NCBI RefSeq assembly: GCF_001310225.1
Contig: NZ_CP012898.1
Span: 3,776,001 to 3,840,000, forward strand
Direction of reading: 5' to 3'
DNA: 64,000 nt
From: Pseudalgibacter alginicilyticus
GTDB lineage: Bacteria; Bacteroidota; Bacteroidia; Flavobacteriales; Flavobacteriaceae
Shown: one piece after another, positions 27,857-37,381 of the stretch
Position numbering within the stretch: position 1 is the first letter of the stretch
Layout of the letters: every line of letters begins with the position of its first letter
Position numbers and translations under genes: made by a program
The notes under the pieces: model-generated
What the model was told of the DNA's origin: nothing
What the model saw: the letters and a program-made list of their open reading frames with translations, nothing else
Databases searched by the model: none

Positions 27857-30800
27857 ATGAAAAAACTTCTGAAAATATTAAGGAGTAAAAACCAATTGTT
27901 GAAATTCGACCTAAAAATGAAGCTAAGTACAATATTTATAATAGCATCATTATTTTCAATGCAAGCAAAGGAAACGTATAGCCAAGCCGAAAAAGTAACT
28001 TTTAATTTTGAGAATATATCATTGAATACATTTATTGATGAGATAGAAAACACCACAGATTATCGATTTGTTTTTAAAATAAAAGATGTAGACTTAAACA
28101 GATTATTTGATATTAATGTAAAAAACAAACCATTAGATTCTGTTTTAAATAAGGTTTTTAGAGAAACAAAAACAGATTTTAAAATTGTAAAACATAGAGT
28201 TTACCTCACTAAATCTTTTGTGAAAAAAGTAAGCCATGAGCCTATAAATCAAAATAATATAATACAAGGTATTGTAATTGATAAAAATAACCAACCCTTA
28301 TTAGGAGCAAGCATTATTGAAAAAGGAACATTGAATGGAACAACTACCGATTTTGATGGAAAATTTTCAATTAAAGTTTCAGATCAAGATGCTGTATTAG
28401 TTGTCTCATACATGGGGTTTACCTCTCAAGAAATTCCTGTAAATGGTCAGTCTGTATTGCAAATTATTTTAAGTGAAGAAGCCTCGAGTTTAGATGAAGT
28501 ACTTGTGGTAGGGTATGGTATCCAAAAGAAAGCCCATTTAACAGGTTCCGTATCACATGTAAAAGGGGAAACAATAAACAAAAGACCTATTACAAATGCC
28601 ACTCAAGCCATACAAGGTTTATCTCCAGGTGTTTATGTGAACACTAATGATGGTGAACCTGGTAATGATGATGCTTCTATTATCATACGAGGGATTGGAA
28701 CCCTTAATGAGGCAGAGCCATTAGTGTTGGTTGATGGAATAGAAGCTCCTTTTGATAATCTTAACCCAAATGATATAGAATCGGTAAATGTATTGAAAGA
28801 TGCTGCTTCCGCTTCAATTTATGGAACTAGAGCAGCCAATGGGGTTGTTTTAATTACTACTAAAAGAGGAGATTCGGGTAAACAAGTGGTTAATTTTAAT
28901 AGTTCATATAGTTTTACAAGCCCAACAGTATTGCCAAATTTTGTGTACGATACCAGAACTTATTTAGAAAATTATGTAGAAGCTCGTGAATATACAGGAA
29001 CTTCAACCCCTTTTACACCAGAATTAATTGATGAGTTAGCGGCTTTGCCAAACACAAATTGGTTAGATGAGTTTGTTCAAACCGGAGTTGTTCAAAACAA
29101 TGATTTATCTTTTTCAGGTGGGTCAGAAAATGTTAGTTATAGGTTCTCTACCAGATTTATGGATCAAGGTGGGTACTTAAAAGGAGATTGGTACACAAAA
29201 AGATTGAACACGCGTTTAAATTTAGATGCTAAACTTAGCGATAAATTTAATTTAGGTGTGTCTATGGCTTTTACGAATACTAAAAATCGTCAGACTCCTA
29301 AAAATGATCCAGGTGAAGGCTTGGGGAATGAAGGAACTGTAGATCGCTATGGAGGAAAAGGAAATTTTTTATATCAAATTCTCCTTGTAGCTCCTCCAAA
29401 TATGTCTGTGTACGATGAATTTGGTAGGTATGGAGGGACAGGAGTAGAGTCTTCTAAATCGCAAAGAGACAATCCACAAGGTCTTATTGACAATCAGTCT
29501 ATTAGTATTAAAGATAATGAGTTTTTCGGAAATGCATTTATTGAATATGAGCCAATAAAAGATCTAAAGGTTAAATACACAATCGGTGTTAATTCAACAC
29601 AGGAATCCTGGGAGGAAGTACGCCTCCAATATGAGCAATACGATAGATTTGGAAATCAATCAGCCATTCGTGTACCAGGTAGTTTATTAAGTTCTCGAGA
29701 ATCTAATATTTATAATTTTACAAATTGGTTACAAGCTTCTTATGCAAAAAAAATTGGGAAACATGATTTTAATGTTATGGTTGGGGTTAATCAAGAAACA
29801 TCAACGACAAGAAGAATTGCAACTTATGAGCAAGGGTTTGGCTCAACGGCTTTGGTAAAAGTGGGTAATGGAACAGAGTCCGTAGATATTACAAATTATA
29901 ATGGTGAATGGGTTTTACAGTCCGCATTTAGCCGATTTAATTATAATTATGATAATAAATATTTATTTGAATTAAATATGAGGCGTGATGGATCTTCAAG
30001 GTTTGGGGAGAATAACAGATGGGCTACTTTTCCAGGGCTATCCGCTGGATATGTAATTTCAGAAGAAGGGTTTTGGAATAGGAACTTTATTAGTCATTTT
30101 AAAGTAAGAGGTTCATGGGGAAAATTAGGGGTGCAAAGTTCTAACCTATATCCGTATGCTTCAGAATTACTTTTAGGAAAAGATTACAATGGAAATTCTG
30201 GAGCGGCACTTACCAAGTTAGGGAATCCAAATTTAGAATGGGAAACAACAACAACAACAGATATAGGTTTTGATTTAGGTTTGATGGGACGTAAAATTTA
30301 TTTGGAAGCAGATTATTTTCATAAAGAGAGTAAAGGCATTTTAACAGATTTGGACAATCCACTTACTACAGGGATTACAGGAGAAATTTCAATAAACTCT
30401 GCTCAAATCCAAAATAAAGGATGGGAGTTAAATCTAACAACAAACAATAGTGTAGGCGATTTTAAAATTTCAACAGGATTAAACCTTACTCACGTTAAAA
30501 ATAAGATTACACAAATAGATCCAACATTAACCAATAATGATGACAAAGTACATGTTTCAAGTGGTGATAATGTTTGGTGGATTAGAGGAGAATCTATTAA
30601 CAGCATTTATGGTCATGAATTTGGAGGTGTTTTTCAAGTAGAAGAGTTCAATACAGATGGAAGTCTAATAAATGGTATAGATTATTCTTGGATTGGTACC
30701 CCACGTGCTGGAGATATAAAATATGTAGATCAAAATGGGGATAATATTATTAACGAAAATGACATGGTTGTTATAGGTAATAGAAATCCAGAATGGATTT

Positions 30801-31288
30801 ATGGTTTAAATATTGACATGAAATATAAAGGTTTTGATTTCAGTTTATTTTTTCAAGGTGTAGGGAAGGTAAACAGCTTTATTAATAGATATACAGGGAA
30901 TTATGGACACTCAGGCTTGAGAGAGTTTTGGTTAGATAGTTGGACCGAAGAGAATCGTAGTAATACCGTTCCAAGAATATTTGTTGATAGAGATGGCTTT
31001 AATGGAGCAAGTATTTCAGGAAATGGCGGACTAGCTCAAAGTTCTTTTTGGGTGACGGATCAAAGATATGTGCGATTAAAAAATATTGTTTTGGGGTATT
31101 CTTTGCCTTCTAAAGTCTTAGACCAAATTTCATTTAGCAAAGCTAGAATATATGTTAGTGGGCAAAATTTGTTAACATTTTCGAAGTTAGATGATTTGGA
31201 CCCAGAAAGAAATGCCTATGCAAATCATCTTGGAGGAACTTTGCCTCAAGCAAAAGCGATAACCTTGGGAGTTAACTTAACTTTTTAA
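27857..31288 (+). CDS. SusC/RagA-family TonB-dependent outer membrane receptor with STN signalling domain
   Basis: The 1143-residue protein has an N-terminal signal (to about residue 43, KETYSQ). An STN domain (about 48-118) and a carboxypeptidase-D-like domain (about 135-220, beginning IQGIVIDKNNQPLLGASI) follow. The classical junction LDEVLVVGYGIQKKAHLTGSV leads into the plug, and the barrel ends in LGVNLTF. The STN domain couples it to the FecR at 26561. Together with the SusD gene 10 bases downstream it forms the import complex. The only enzyme in the operon is a phosphoesterase, suggesting a phosphate-containing ligand (inference). Confidence 0.92.
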   Translation: MKKLLKILRSKNQLLKFDLKMKLSTIFIIASLFSMQAKETYSQAEKVTFNFENISLNTFIDEIENTTDYRFVFKIKDVDLNRLFDINVKNKPLDSVLNKVFRETKTDFKIVKHRVYLTKSFVKKVSHEPINQNNIIQGIVIDKNNQPLLGASIIEKGTLNGTTTDFDGKFSIKVSDQDAVLVVSYMGFTSQEIPVNGQSVLQIILSEEASSLDEVLVVGYGIQKKAHLTGSVSHVKGETINKRPITNATQAIQGLSPGVYVNTNDGEPGNDDASIIIRGIGTLNEAEPLVLVDGIEAPFDNLNPNDIESVNVLKDAASASIYGTRAANGVVLITTKRGDSGKQVVNFNSSYSFTSPTVLPNFVYDTRTYLENYVEAREYTGTSTPFTPELIDELAALPNTNWLDEFVQTGVVQNNDLSFSGGSENVSYRFSTRFMDQGGYLKGDWYTKRLNTRLNLDAKLSDKFNLGVSMAFTNTKNRQTPKNDPGEGLGNEGTVDRYGGKGNFLYQILLVAPPNMSVYDEFGRYGGTGVESSKSQRDNPQGLIDNQSISIKDNEFFGNAFIEYEPIKDLKVKYTIGVNSTQESWEEVRLQYEQYDRFGNQSAIRVPGSLLSSRESNIYNFTNWLQASYAKKIGKHDFNVMVGVNQETSTTRRIATYEQGFGSTALVKVGNGTESVDITNYNGEWVLQSAFSRFNYNYDNKYLFELNMRRDGSSRFGENNRWATFPGLSAGYVISEEGFWNRNFISHFKVRGSWGKLGVQSSNLYPYASELLLGKDYNGNSGAALTKLGNPNLEWETTTTTDIGFDLGLMGRKIYLEADYFHKESKGILTDLDNPLTTGITGEISINSAQIQNKGWELNLTTNNSVGDFKISTGLNLTHVKNKITQIDPTLTNNDDKVHVSSGDNVWWIRGESINSIYGHEFGGVFQVEEFNTDGSLINGIDYSWIGTPRAGDIKYVDQNGDNIINENDMVVIGNRNPEWIYGLNIDMKYKGFDFSLFFQGVGKVNSFINRYTGNYGHSGLREFWLDSWTEENRSNTVPRIFVDRDGFNGASISGNGGLAQSSFWVTDQRYVRLKNIVLGYSLPSKVLDQISFSKARIYVSGQNLLTFSKLDDLDPERNAYANHLGGTLPQAKAITLGVNLTF

Positions 31289-31298
31289 AATTTAAGAA

Positions 31299-32828
31299 AT
31301 GAAACCATTTTATATAAAATTTTTATTATTAGTATTTATTATAAATACATCATGCGAAGATTTAGAGTTGCAACCAGAAAACTCTACAACTCCAGAAACT
31401 TTTTACACTACTGTAGCTAATTTAGAAGCTGGTCTTTACGGAATATATGACGCTTTGCAACAAAGTGGTATTTGTGAGATTCCTAAATTTGAAGGGATGA
31501 GTGATAATTGTATTTCAGAGAGAAATTTTCTTCCTGATATCACCGCATATGCCGCTGGCGAAAAAATTGTAGCTACTGGTACAGTAGAAGATATGTACTT
31601 AGATAACTATGTTCTAATACAAAGAGCGAATTTATTGTTAGACAATATCGATGATATATCTGGTATTATAGATTCTGAGAGGGAAGTAATTAGAGCTGAA
31701 TCAAAAGCACTTCGAGCCTTGTCCTATATGCGATTGGTATATTTGTATGGAGGTGTGCCATTACTTGAAACATTTACAGACAGAAGTGAAACGTTACAAG
31801 TAAATAGAGCAGACCGGAGTACCATTATAACTTTTGTGTTGGATGAATTTGAGTCGGCAGCGGCTGTATTAGGGAATTTTCCAGTTGCCGATGGGAGAAT
31901 GACTAAACAGGCAGTGTTAGGTTTTCGTGCAAAAGTACTTTTATACGAAGCAAGATTAGGGAATATTAGTTGGTTGGAAGCTCTTACAGCTATAAATAGA
32001 GCGGTAACAGAAGCGAATAATGGGGGGCATATCTTAGTAGATACAAATAACCCTACAAGTGACTATAAGTCATTATTTATGGAATCAAATGAAGGGAATA
32101 AGGAGTATATATTTTCTGTAAGAAATAGCTCGTCAGACCCTGCATTTTCTTATTTGGCAGACTATTCTTGGTCTTCAGGTCATCAAGATATGTACATTCA
32201 TCAAAACTTAGCAGATGCGTATGGTTATGCAGATGGTTCGGATTACAATCCTGCAGATGATACTTATATTAATAGAGATCCTAGGTTAAGTGCCAATATC
32301 ATGCATGAAGGACTTGTTTTTAATGGTTTAACCTATGATGGAACGGATAATGGCGGTTTTGTAGGTGGCAACTCTTTAGGAACAGTTACAAACTTATTCT
32401 TTCATAAATTTATAACTACAGATTATTCTTCAGATTTTAATGAAGGAGAATTAGATATACCTTTATTACGTTATGCTGATTTATTGTTAATGCAAGCCGA
32501 AGCTTTAAATGAAACAGCTGGTGATGGATATACTCCTTTAAACTTAGTAAGAGACCGTGCTGGTTTACCTCCATTATCAGGACTTTCACAAGATGAATTT
32601 AGAGATAAAGTTATACTTGAGCGTAGGTTAGAATTAGCACTAGAAGGTCAGCGTTGGTTTGATTTAATTACTTTAGGTATTGCTGATGAGGTTATTAATG
32701 GTATTCAGGAAGAAAGTGTTGATATTGTTCGTGCATTTACGCCAGGGCGAAGTGAATTATTTCCCATTCCACAAACCGAGATTAGTTTAAATCCAAATTT
32801 AACTCAGAATCCTGGATACATAGATTAA
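31299..32828 (+). CDS. SusD/RagB-family surface lipoprotein
   Basis: The 509-residue lipoprotein has its lipidated Cys at 19 (INTSC). The mature start EDLELQPENSTTPETFYTTV is typical of SusD. The C-terminus has LLRYADLLLMQAEALNE, then ERRLELALEGQRWFDLITLG and the final FPIPQTEISLNPNLTQNPGY motif, a strong SusD signature. It is the ligand-binding lid of the SusC receptor at 27857. A hairpin that may attenuate transcription lies just downstream, before the phosphoesterase gene. Confidence 0.93.
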   Translation: MKPFYIKFLLLVFIINTSCEDLELQPENSTTPETFYTTVANLEAGLYGIYDALQQSGICEIPKFEGMSDNCISERNFLPDITAYAAGEKIVATGTVEDMYLDNYVLIQRANLLLDNIDDISGIIDSEREVIRAESKALRALSYMRLVYLYGGVPLLETFTDRSETLQVNRADRSTIITFVLDEFESAAAVLGNFPVADGRMTKQAVLGFRAKVLLYEARLGNISWLEALTAINRAVTEANNGGHILVDTNNPTSDYKSLFMESNEGNKEYIFSVRNSSSDPAFSYLADYSWSSGHQDMYIHQNLADAYGYADGSDYNPADDTYINRDPRLSANIMHEGLVFNGLTYDGTDNGGFVGGNSLGTVTNLFFHKFITTDYSSDFNEGELDIPLLRYADLLLMQAEALNETAGDGYTPLNLVRDRAGLPPLSGLSQDEFRDKVILERRLELALEGQRWFDLITLGIADEVINGIQEESVDIVRAFTPGRSELFPIPQTEISLNPNLTQNPGYID

Positions 32829-32844
32829 AAAAAATATTAAAAAT

Positions 32845-32874
32845 AACAGAGACTATTTTTTTATAGTCTCTGTT
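32845..32874 (+). terminator. Hairpin between susD and phosphoesterase gene
   Basis: AACAGAGACTAT at 32845-32856 pairs perfectly with ATAGTCTCTGTT at 32863-32874 around a six-T loop. Only a short T stretch follows (TTTATC), so it is probably a partial terminator or a 3'-end stabiliser of the susCD message. Confidence 0.55.
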
Positions 32875-32900
32875 TATCAAAATTCATAAAAGAATATTTA

Positions 32901-34508
32901 ATGGAAAAAATATTATCAGGAATTATAATAATTACTTGTATTTTTAATGCTATTGCATTGGAAACAGTAAAAGGACATGTTTTTATTGATGTAAATAAAA
33001 ATGGGGTATATGACTTAGATGACACAGGACTCCAAGGGGTGCTTGTTTCTAATGGTGTTGATGTTGTTGAAACTAATGAAAATGGACGGTTTAAATTAAA
33101 AAGAGTTGGACATATGCCTGTATTTTTGATAAAACCTTCCGGCTATCAAGTAACTAAAAGTAAAGATGGTCAGCCACTTTTTTATGAAGAAATGACAAGC
33201 AAAAATAATGATGAGTTACAATTTGGTTTGTTTAAGAAAGAAGAAGATGATAAATTAAAAATAGCTCTTTTAGGAGATACACAACCACATAATGTTGATG
33301 AAGTTTATTATGTATTAAGGAGTGGTATTGATGAGTTAAAGCGTGAAGTATATGATTTTTCAATAACGTTAGGAGATGTTGTTAGTGACAACCCTGTGAT
33401 TCTACCATTAATCAAACAAGTTATTGCTGCGTCAGGTCGAGCATCTTATTTTACATTTGGAAATCACGATCTCAATTGGGAGAAGTTATATACAGATGGT
33501 TTAGAAAATTGGGATAAAGATTGGATTAATGCGGTTGGACCTACTTATTATGCAATGGCTTGGGGGAAAACTAATATATTGAATATTAATAATATTAATG
33601 TAAAACTGAAAGCAAATAATGAGTATGGTTATGATTACTATATGAAAAATAATCAAATGTTATTCATTAAAAATTATCTGTCACATTTAGATAAAAATGA
33701 GCTTTTAATTATTACTTCACATTGTAAACCTGACCAAATTGTAAATGACCAGGAGTTTTATAATTTATTTAAAGGTTTTTCTAAGGTCCTTTTTACTTTT
33801 GGTCACCATCATAGAACAGAAAATTATAAAATTACTAAGGAGCAGGGATGGCCCAATGAAATACCTGCTCATTTTATTTGTGCAGGAGCAATATGTGGGG
33901 GACACTGGCGTGGAGAAGAAGATATTTTTGGGATACCTTCAGCCCTTATGACTGATGGATCTCCAAAAGGCTACGTATTTCTTGACATTGCAGAGGGGAG
34001 TTATAAATTAACATATAAGGCATCAGGTATGCCAGATGAAAAACAAATGCATATTTATACCCCAGATTATTTATTTTATGATACTAATTTTAAACCTTTA
34101 GATCCTACGCCGAACAATAGTTTTTATGTTAATATTTATTTAGGCAGTGAAGAAACAAAAGTTGAATATCGGATAGATGGAGGCAAGTGGTTCCCTATGC
34201 AAAAAGTTAATGAACCAGACCCTTATCTAAAGAAAATAATGATGCGACAGAAACTGGGTGTTTACCCTACAGAAGGCAGTAGGAAGCTTAAAAGAGAATA
34301 TGATAATATGACTAAAAGTAGTCACCTTTGGAAAGTGTCATGTCCTTCAAATTTAACTTATGGTGTCCATGAATTAGAAGTTCGTTTTACTGATGCTTAT
34401 ATTAAGAATTCTAGTGAGAAGCACAGCTTTATTTATATTACACCAGAAATGAAAGAAGTTAATAAAAAAATGAATAGTCATTATAAAAAATGGGTAAGTA
34501 ATGAATAA
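32901..34508 (+). CDS. Exported calcineurin-like metallophosphoesterase with N- and C-terminal accessory domains
   Basis: The 535-residue protein has a signal peptide (about 1-20). Residues 23-110 form an Ig/SdrD-like domain with an Asp-rich calcium-type loop (DVNKNGVYDLDD at 30-41). The metallophosphoesterase core has all metal motifs: GDTQPH 125-130, GDVVSD 158-163, GNHD 187-190, a SHC segment and GHHHRTEN. The final 150 residues are a beta domain, as in the MetallophosN/Metallophos/MetallophosC arrangement. It would hydrolyse phosphomonoesters or diesters in the periplasm or at the surface. Placed directly after susCD, it is the likely processing enzyme for the imported ligand, perhaps a phosphorylated glycan, teichoic-acid-like polymer or glycerophosphodiester (inference). 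Confidence 0.85.
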   Translation: MEKILSGIIIITCIFNAIALETVKGHVFIDVNKNGVYDLDDTGLQGVLVSNGVDVVETNENGRFKLKRVGHMPVFLIKPSGYQVTKSKDGQPLFYEEMTSKNNDELQFGLFKKEEDDKLKIALLGDTQPHNVDEVYYVLRSGIDELKREVYDFSITLGDVVSDNPVILPLIKQVIAASGRASYFTFGNHDLNWEKLYTDGLENWDKDWINAVGPTYYAMAWGKTNILNINNINVKLKANNEYGYDYYMKNNQMLFIKNYLSHLDKNELLIITSHCKPDQIVNDQEFYNLFKGFSKVLFTFGHHHRTENYKITKEQGWPNEIPAHFICAGAICGGHWRGEEDIFGIPSALMTDGSPKGYVFLDIAEGSYKLTYKASGMPDEKQMHIYTPDYLFYDTNFKPLDPTPNNSFYVNIYLGSEETKVEYRIDGGKWFPMQKVNEPDPYLKKIMMRQKLGVYPTEGSRKLKREYDNMTKSSHLWKVSCPSNLTYGVHELEVRFTDAYIKNSSEKHSFIYITPEMKEVNKKMNSHYKKWVSNE

Positions 34509-34782
34509 CATATTGTTTCTTTATTTTAAATACTTGTAGGTATTAATTAAACTTTCATAACAAGTAGCGTCTTTAAAATAGAGACTAACGTTTTTTCTAC
34601 ATTTTCTTTGGATAAATTATGAGACAATTCATAACGTATTTGACACCACAATTGTTTGCTTAGTTAAACAGAGATTTATTAAATGAATATTACAAAAAAC
34701 TTTATATTTAATAAAAGTGTTATCCAATTGTTTTATTTATTTTTTAAATCTTAAGTTGTCTTTTAAGAACAATAAAATTAGT

Positions 34783-34842
34783 ATGTCTGATACAACAGAA
34801 AAACACAGGCCATCAGTGGTCAAGGGCGTAATATTTGCCTAA
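34783..34842 (+). CDS. Candidate 19-codon leader peptide upstream of the histidine kinase
   Basis: ATG at 34783 opens a 19-codon frame ending in TAA at 34840-34842. The peptide reads MSDTTEKHRPSVVKGVIFA. Its codons are richer in G and C than the surrounding AT-rich gap, and the segment can form small hairpins (GGCCA/TGGTC). It ends 37 bases before a terminator-like hairpin that covers the kinase start codon, an arrangement like a transcription-attenuation leader. It could equally be a remnant of a lost gene. The rest of 34509-34882 shows no other gene. Confidence 0.3.
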   Translation: MSDTTEKHRPSVVKGVIFA

Positions 34843-34879
34843 ATAAAATAAGTGTAAATTAAAATATAGTTATTATTTT

Positions 34880-34919
34880 AGAGGGATGAAATATCTGTTA
34901 TTATCATCCCTCTTTTTTT
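34880..34919 (+). terminator. Terminator-like hairpin spanning the kinase start codon
   Basis: AGAGGGATGA at 34880-34889 pairs perfectly with TCATCCCTCT at 34904-34913 around a 14-base loop, and T residues continue to 34919. This has every property of an intrinsic terminator, yet its 5' arm contains the ATG (34886-34888) of a convincing signal-peptide gene. Formation would both stop transcription and hide the start codon. Confidence 0.65.
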
Positions 34920-36553
34920 GTATAAGCCATTTTAGCCATGGGAAGATTTTATTTAGTCCATACCAAGAACCAGATAGCCTAAATTATTATTCTAATTTGG
35001 CTAACTTCCCAGATTCAGACTCAAGCCTAACAAGAGCATATAATTATTTTAATAAAAAACGTTTAGAAAGTATTAACCAAAATGATACAAAGTCCGTAAT
35101 AGTTTATTTAAGAAAAATAGCTATTATTCAATTTGAATTGGGTGATTATTTTGGTAGCGAAGTTACGGTTGTAGAAGCACTTGAATTGTTAGATAAATTC
35201 CAACTATCTAAAGAAAAAATGAGTGATAAAATTGGTCTTTTAAATCAGTTAGGTAGGATATATATGGAGTTGTTAGACTATGATGCAGCGATTAAGTATT
35301 ATGACGAGGCGCTCAAAATTACAAAGTCTAAAAATCATAGAAATATTATACAAAACAATAAGGCGCTTGTTTATATACAACAACAGAATTACAAATTGGC
35401 AGAGAAAGAGTTTTTAGAAGTTTTCAGAAATAGTGATTCATTAGAAAATAAAGAACAAATAGCTAGAGCTCAAAATAATTTGGGTCATGTTCAATCTAAA
35501 TTAAATAGGTCAGATGCCTTAGCTAATTTAACAGAAGCATTGCGAATTAGAATGTCCATCAAGGATAATGCAGGAATCTACTCAAGCTATCGATATTTAT
35601 CAGAGTACTATCATGACAGAAACAATGATAGTATTGCAAATGATTATGCCCATAAAGGGTATCATATTGCAAAATTGATTAATAGTCCATCATTTATAAA
35701 AGATGCCCTTTCCAATTTAATGAATTTAGGGAACTATAGCAATAAGAATGTATTGGAATATATTAGGGTTTCTGATAGTTTACAAAATGTTAAACAACTT
35801 CAAGAAAATAAATATACAAAGATTAAATACGATTATACAGAAAATGAGAAATTAGCAAAAGTAAATGAATTAGAAAAGGAGAAACAACGACGCTTAAAGT
35901 TGTTGTATTTGTCAGTAGCAGGCTTCGTTACGTTACTCGCAGTTTTTGTGATTGTTATATTGAAAATAAAATATAAAAGAGATAAATTGAGACAAGTATA
36001 TATTACTGAAACGCGTATATCTAAAAGGGTACATGATGAAGTTGCTAACGACGTATATCAAGTGATGACTAAATTACAAGGCAATATTATAGATAATAAA
36101 GAAGTTTTATTAGACGACTTAGAAGATATTTATAATAGAACGCGCGATATTTCAAGAGATAATAGTACACTTGAAGTCAATGAACATTTTGATATTTTAT
36201 TAAACGATTTACTTGTTAAGTATAAGAGTACTCAAGTAAATATTGTGACTAGAAATCTGTCAAAAATGGATTGGAATACTGTTGACGCTTTAAAAAAAAT
36301 TACTATTTACAGGGTAATTCAAGAACTTATGGTAAATATGAAAAAACACAGTAAAGCATCTTTAGTGGGATTAAATTTTAATTATTCAGATAATAAAATT
36401 ATAGTTTCGTATAGTGATAATGGTGTGGGGTGTAACATAAAAAGTGGTTCTGGGGGCTTGAAAAATGCGGAAAACCGTATAGAATCTATAAATGGAACGA
36501 TTATTTTTGAATCGGGACTTTATAAAGGGTTCAAGGCAAAAATAACTGTATAA
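34886..36553 (+). CDS. TPR-containing sensor histidine kinase
   Basis: The 555-residue protein has a signal peptide (1-19), a periplasmic helical TPR-type sensor region at about 60-300 (GLLNQLGRIYMELLDYDAAIKYYDEA), a coiled linker and one membrane helix at 339-360. The cytoplasmic kinase has an H-box HDEV with candidate phospho-His383 (HisKA_3/NarL-type). The ATPase domain at about 440-555 has N-box QELMVN, G1 DNGVGCN and G2 GGLKNAENRIE. The response-regulator gene follows after two bases, so the pair is a two-component system. The start is supported by the signal peptide even though a terminator-like hairpin covers it. The signal is unknown; proximity to the phosphoesterase SusCD operon suggests a nutritional cue. 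Confidence 0.88.
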   Translation: MKYLLLSSLFFCISHFSHGKILFSPYQEPDSLNYYSNLANFPDSDSSLTRAYNYFNKKRLESINQNDTKSVIVYLRKIAIIQFELGDYFGSEVTVVEALELLDKFQLSKEKMSDKIGLLNQLGRIYMELLDYDAAIKYYDEALKITKSKNHRNIIQNNKALVYIQQQNYKLAEKEFLEVFRNSDSLENKEQIARAQNNLGHVQSKLNRSDALANLTEALRIRMSIKDNAGIYSSYRYLSEYYHDRNNDSIANDYAHKGYHIAKLINSPSFIKDALSNLMNLGNYSNKNVLEYIRVSDSLQNVKQLQENKYTKIKYDYTENEKLAKVNELEKEKQRRLKLLYLSVAGFVTLLAVFVIVILKIKYKRDKLRQVYITETRISKRVHDEVANDVYQVMTKLQGNIIDNKEVLLDDLEDIYNRTRDISRDNSTLEVNEHFDILLNDLLVKYKSTQVNIVTRNLSKMDWNTVDALKKITIYRVIQELMVNMKKHSKASLVGLNFNYSDNKIIVSYSDNGVGCNIKSGSGGLKNAENRIESINGTIIFESGLYKGFKAKITV

Positions 36554-36555
36554 CA

Positions 36556-37221
36556 ATGTTTGAAAAAGTTTTAATTGTTGATGATCACGATGTTGTAAAT
36601 GAAGGAGTAAAAGCTTTGCTTAAAGGTTTAGATATTTTAAACATCCATAAGGCACAATATTGTGATGAGGCCGTTTTAATAATAAAGCGAGCTATTATTG
36701 ATGAAGCGCCATTTGATTTATTAATAACAGATTTATCTTTTAAAAAAGATTATCACTCTCATAAACTTCATTCAGGTGAAGATTTGATTGCTTCAATTAG
36801 ACCAGATTTTCCTGCATTGAAAATTATTGTATATTCCATGGAAGACAGACTTCAGAAAGTACGGACTTTAGTTAATACGTTTCAGGTCAATGCCTATGTT
36901 TGTAAAGGAAGAAATGGAGCTGCAGAACTTTCTAAAGCCATAGAACAAATAGGTAATCATAAAACGTATCTTTCTCCTCAGATTGAAAATGCACTACATG
37001 CTAATAATGATTTAGAAGTAGATGATTATGATATTGAACTTGTAAAATTACTTTCTCTTGGTTTGTCGCAAAATGAAATAAGTAAACAATTTGAGCAAAG
37101 ACAAATATCACCAAGTAGCCTTAGTTCTGTTGAAAAAAGACTAAATAAACTTAAAGATTTATTTAAGGCTAATAATGCCATTCATTTAGTGTCAATTACT
37201 AAAGATTTAGGACTTATTTAA
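36556..37221 (+). CDS. Response regulator with C-terminal DNA-binding region (LuxR-like)
   Basis: The 221-residue protein has a receiver domain at 1-125 with acidic pair D9/D10 (VDDHD) and probable phospho-acceptor D59 (ITDLSF). The region after residue 150 (DIELVKLLSLGLSQNEISKQF) resembles the scaffold of a LuxR helix-turn-helix but is longer and lacks the usual invariant TVKTHV recognition segment. The DNA-binding assignment is therefore tentative. It is encoded two bases after the histidine kinase and is its obvious partner. An intrinsic terminator follows at 37317. Confidence 0.85.
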   Translation: MFEKVLIVDDHDVVNEGVKALLKGLDILNIHKAQYCDEAVLIIKRAIIDEAPFDLLITDLSFKKDYHSHKLHSGEDLIASIRPDFPALKIIVYSMEDRLQKVRTLVNTFQVNAYVCKGRNGAAELSKAIEQIGNHKTYLSPQIENALHANNDLEVDDYDIELVKLLSLGLSQNEISKQFEQRQISPSSLSSVEKRLNKLKDLFKANNAIHLVSITKDLGLI

Positions 37222-37316
37222 ATTTTATTTCCATATTGAGGTTTTCCGTAAAAAAGTTTGTAAGTGGCATTGTATTTTTGAATTGCTACTAATAAATTAG
37301 TGAGTAAATTGCAATT

Positions 37317-37343
37317 AGCACGACTTATTTAAGCGTGCTTTTT
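37317..37343 (+). terminator. Intrinsic terminator after the two-component genes
   Basis: AGCACG at 37317-37322 and CGTGCT at 37334-37339, extended by CTT/AAG inside with one bulged A, form a compact stem followed by T residues to 37343. It lies about 95 bases after the response regulator. Confidence 0.7.
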
Positions 37344-37381
37344 GCATTTTACACAAAGGACTAATACGTACCAAATTTTAT

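Noticed and set aside
6747-34508. Labelling both SusCD operons as polysaccharide utilisation loci
   Set aside because: No glycoside hydrolase, polysaccharide lyase or sulfatase gene is present. The associated enzymes are an M16 protease and a phosphoesterase.
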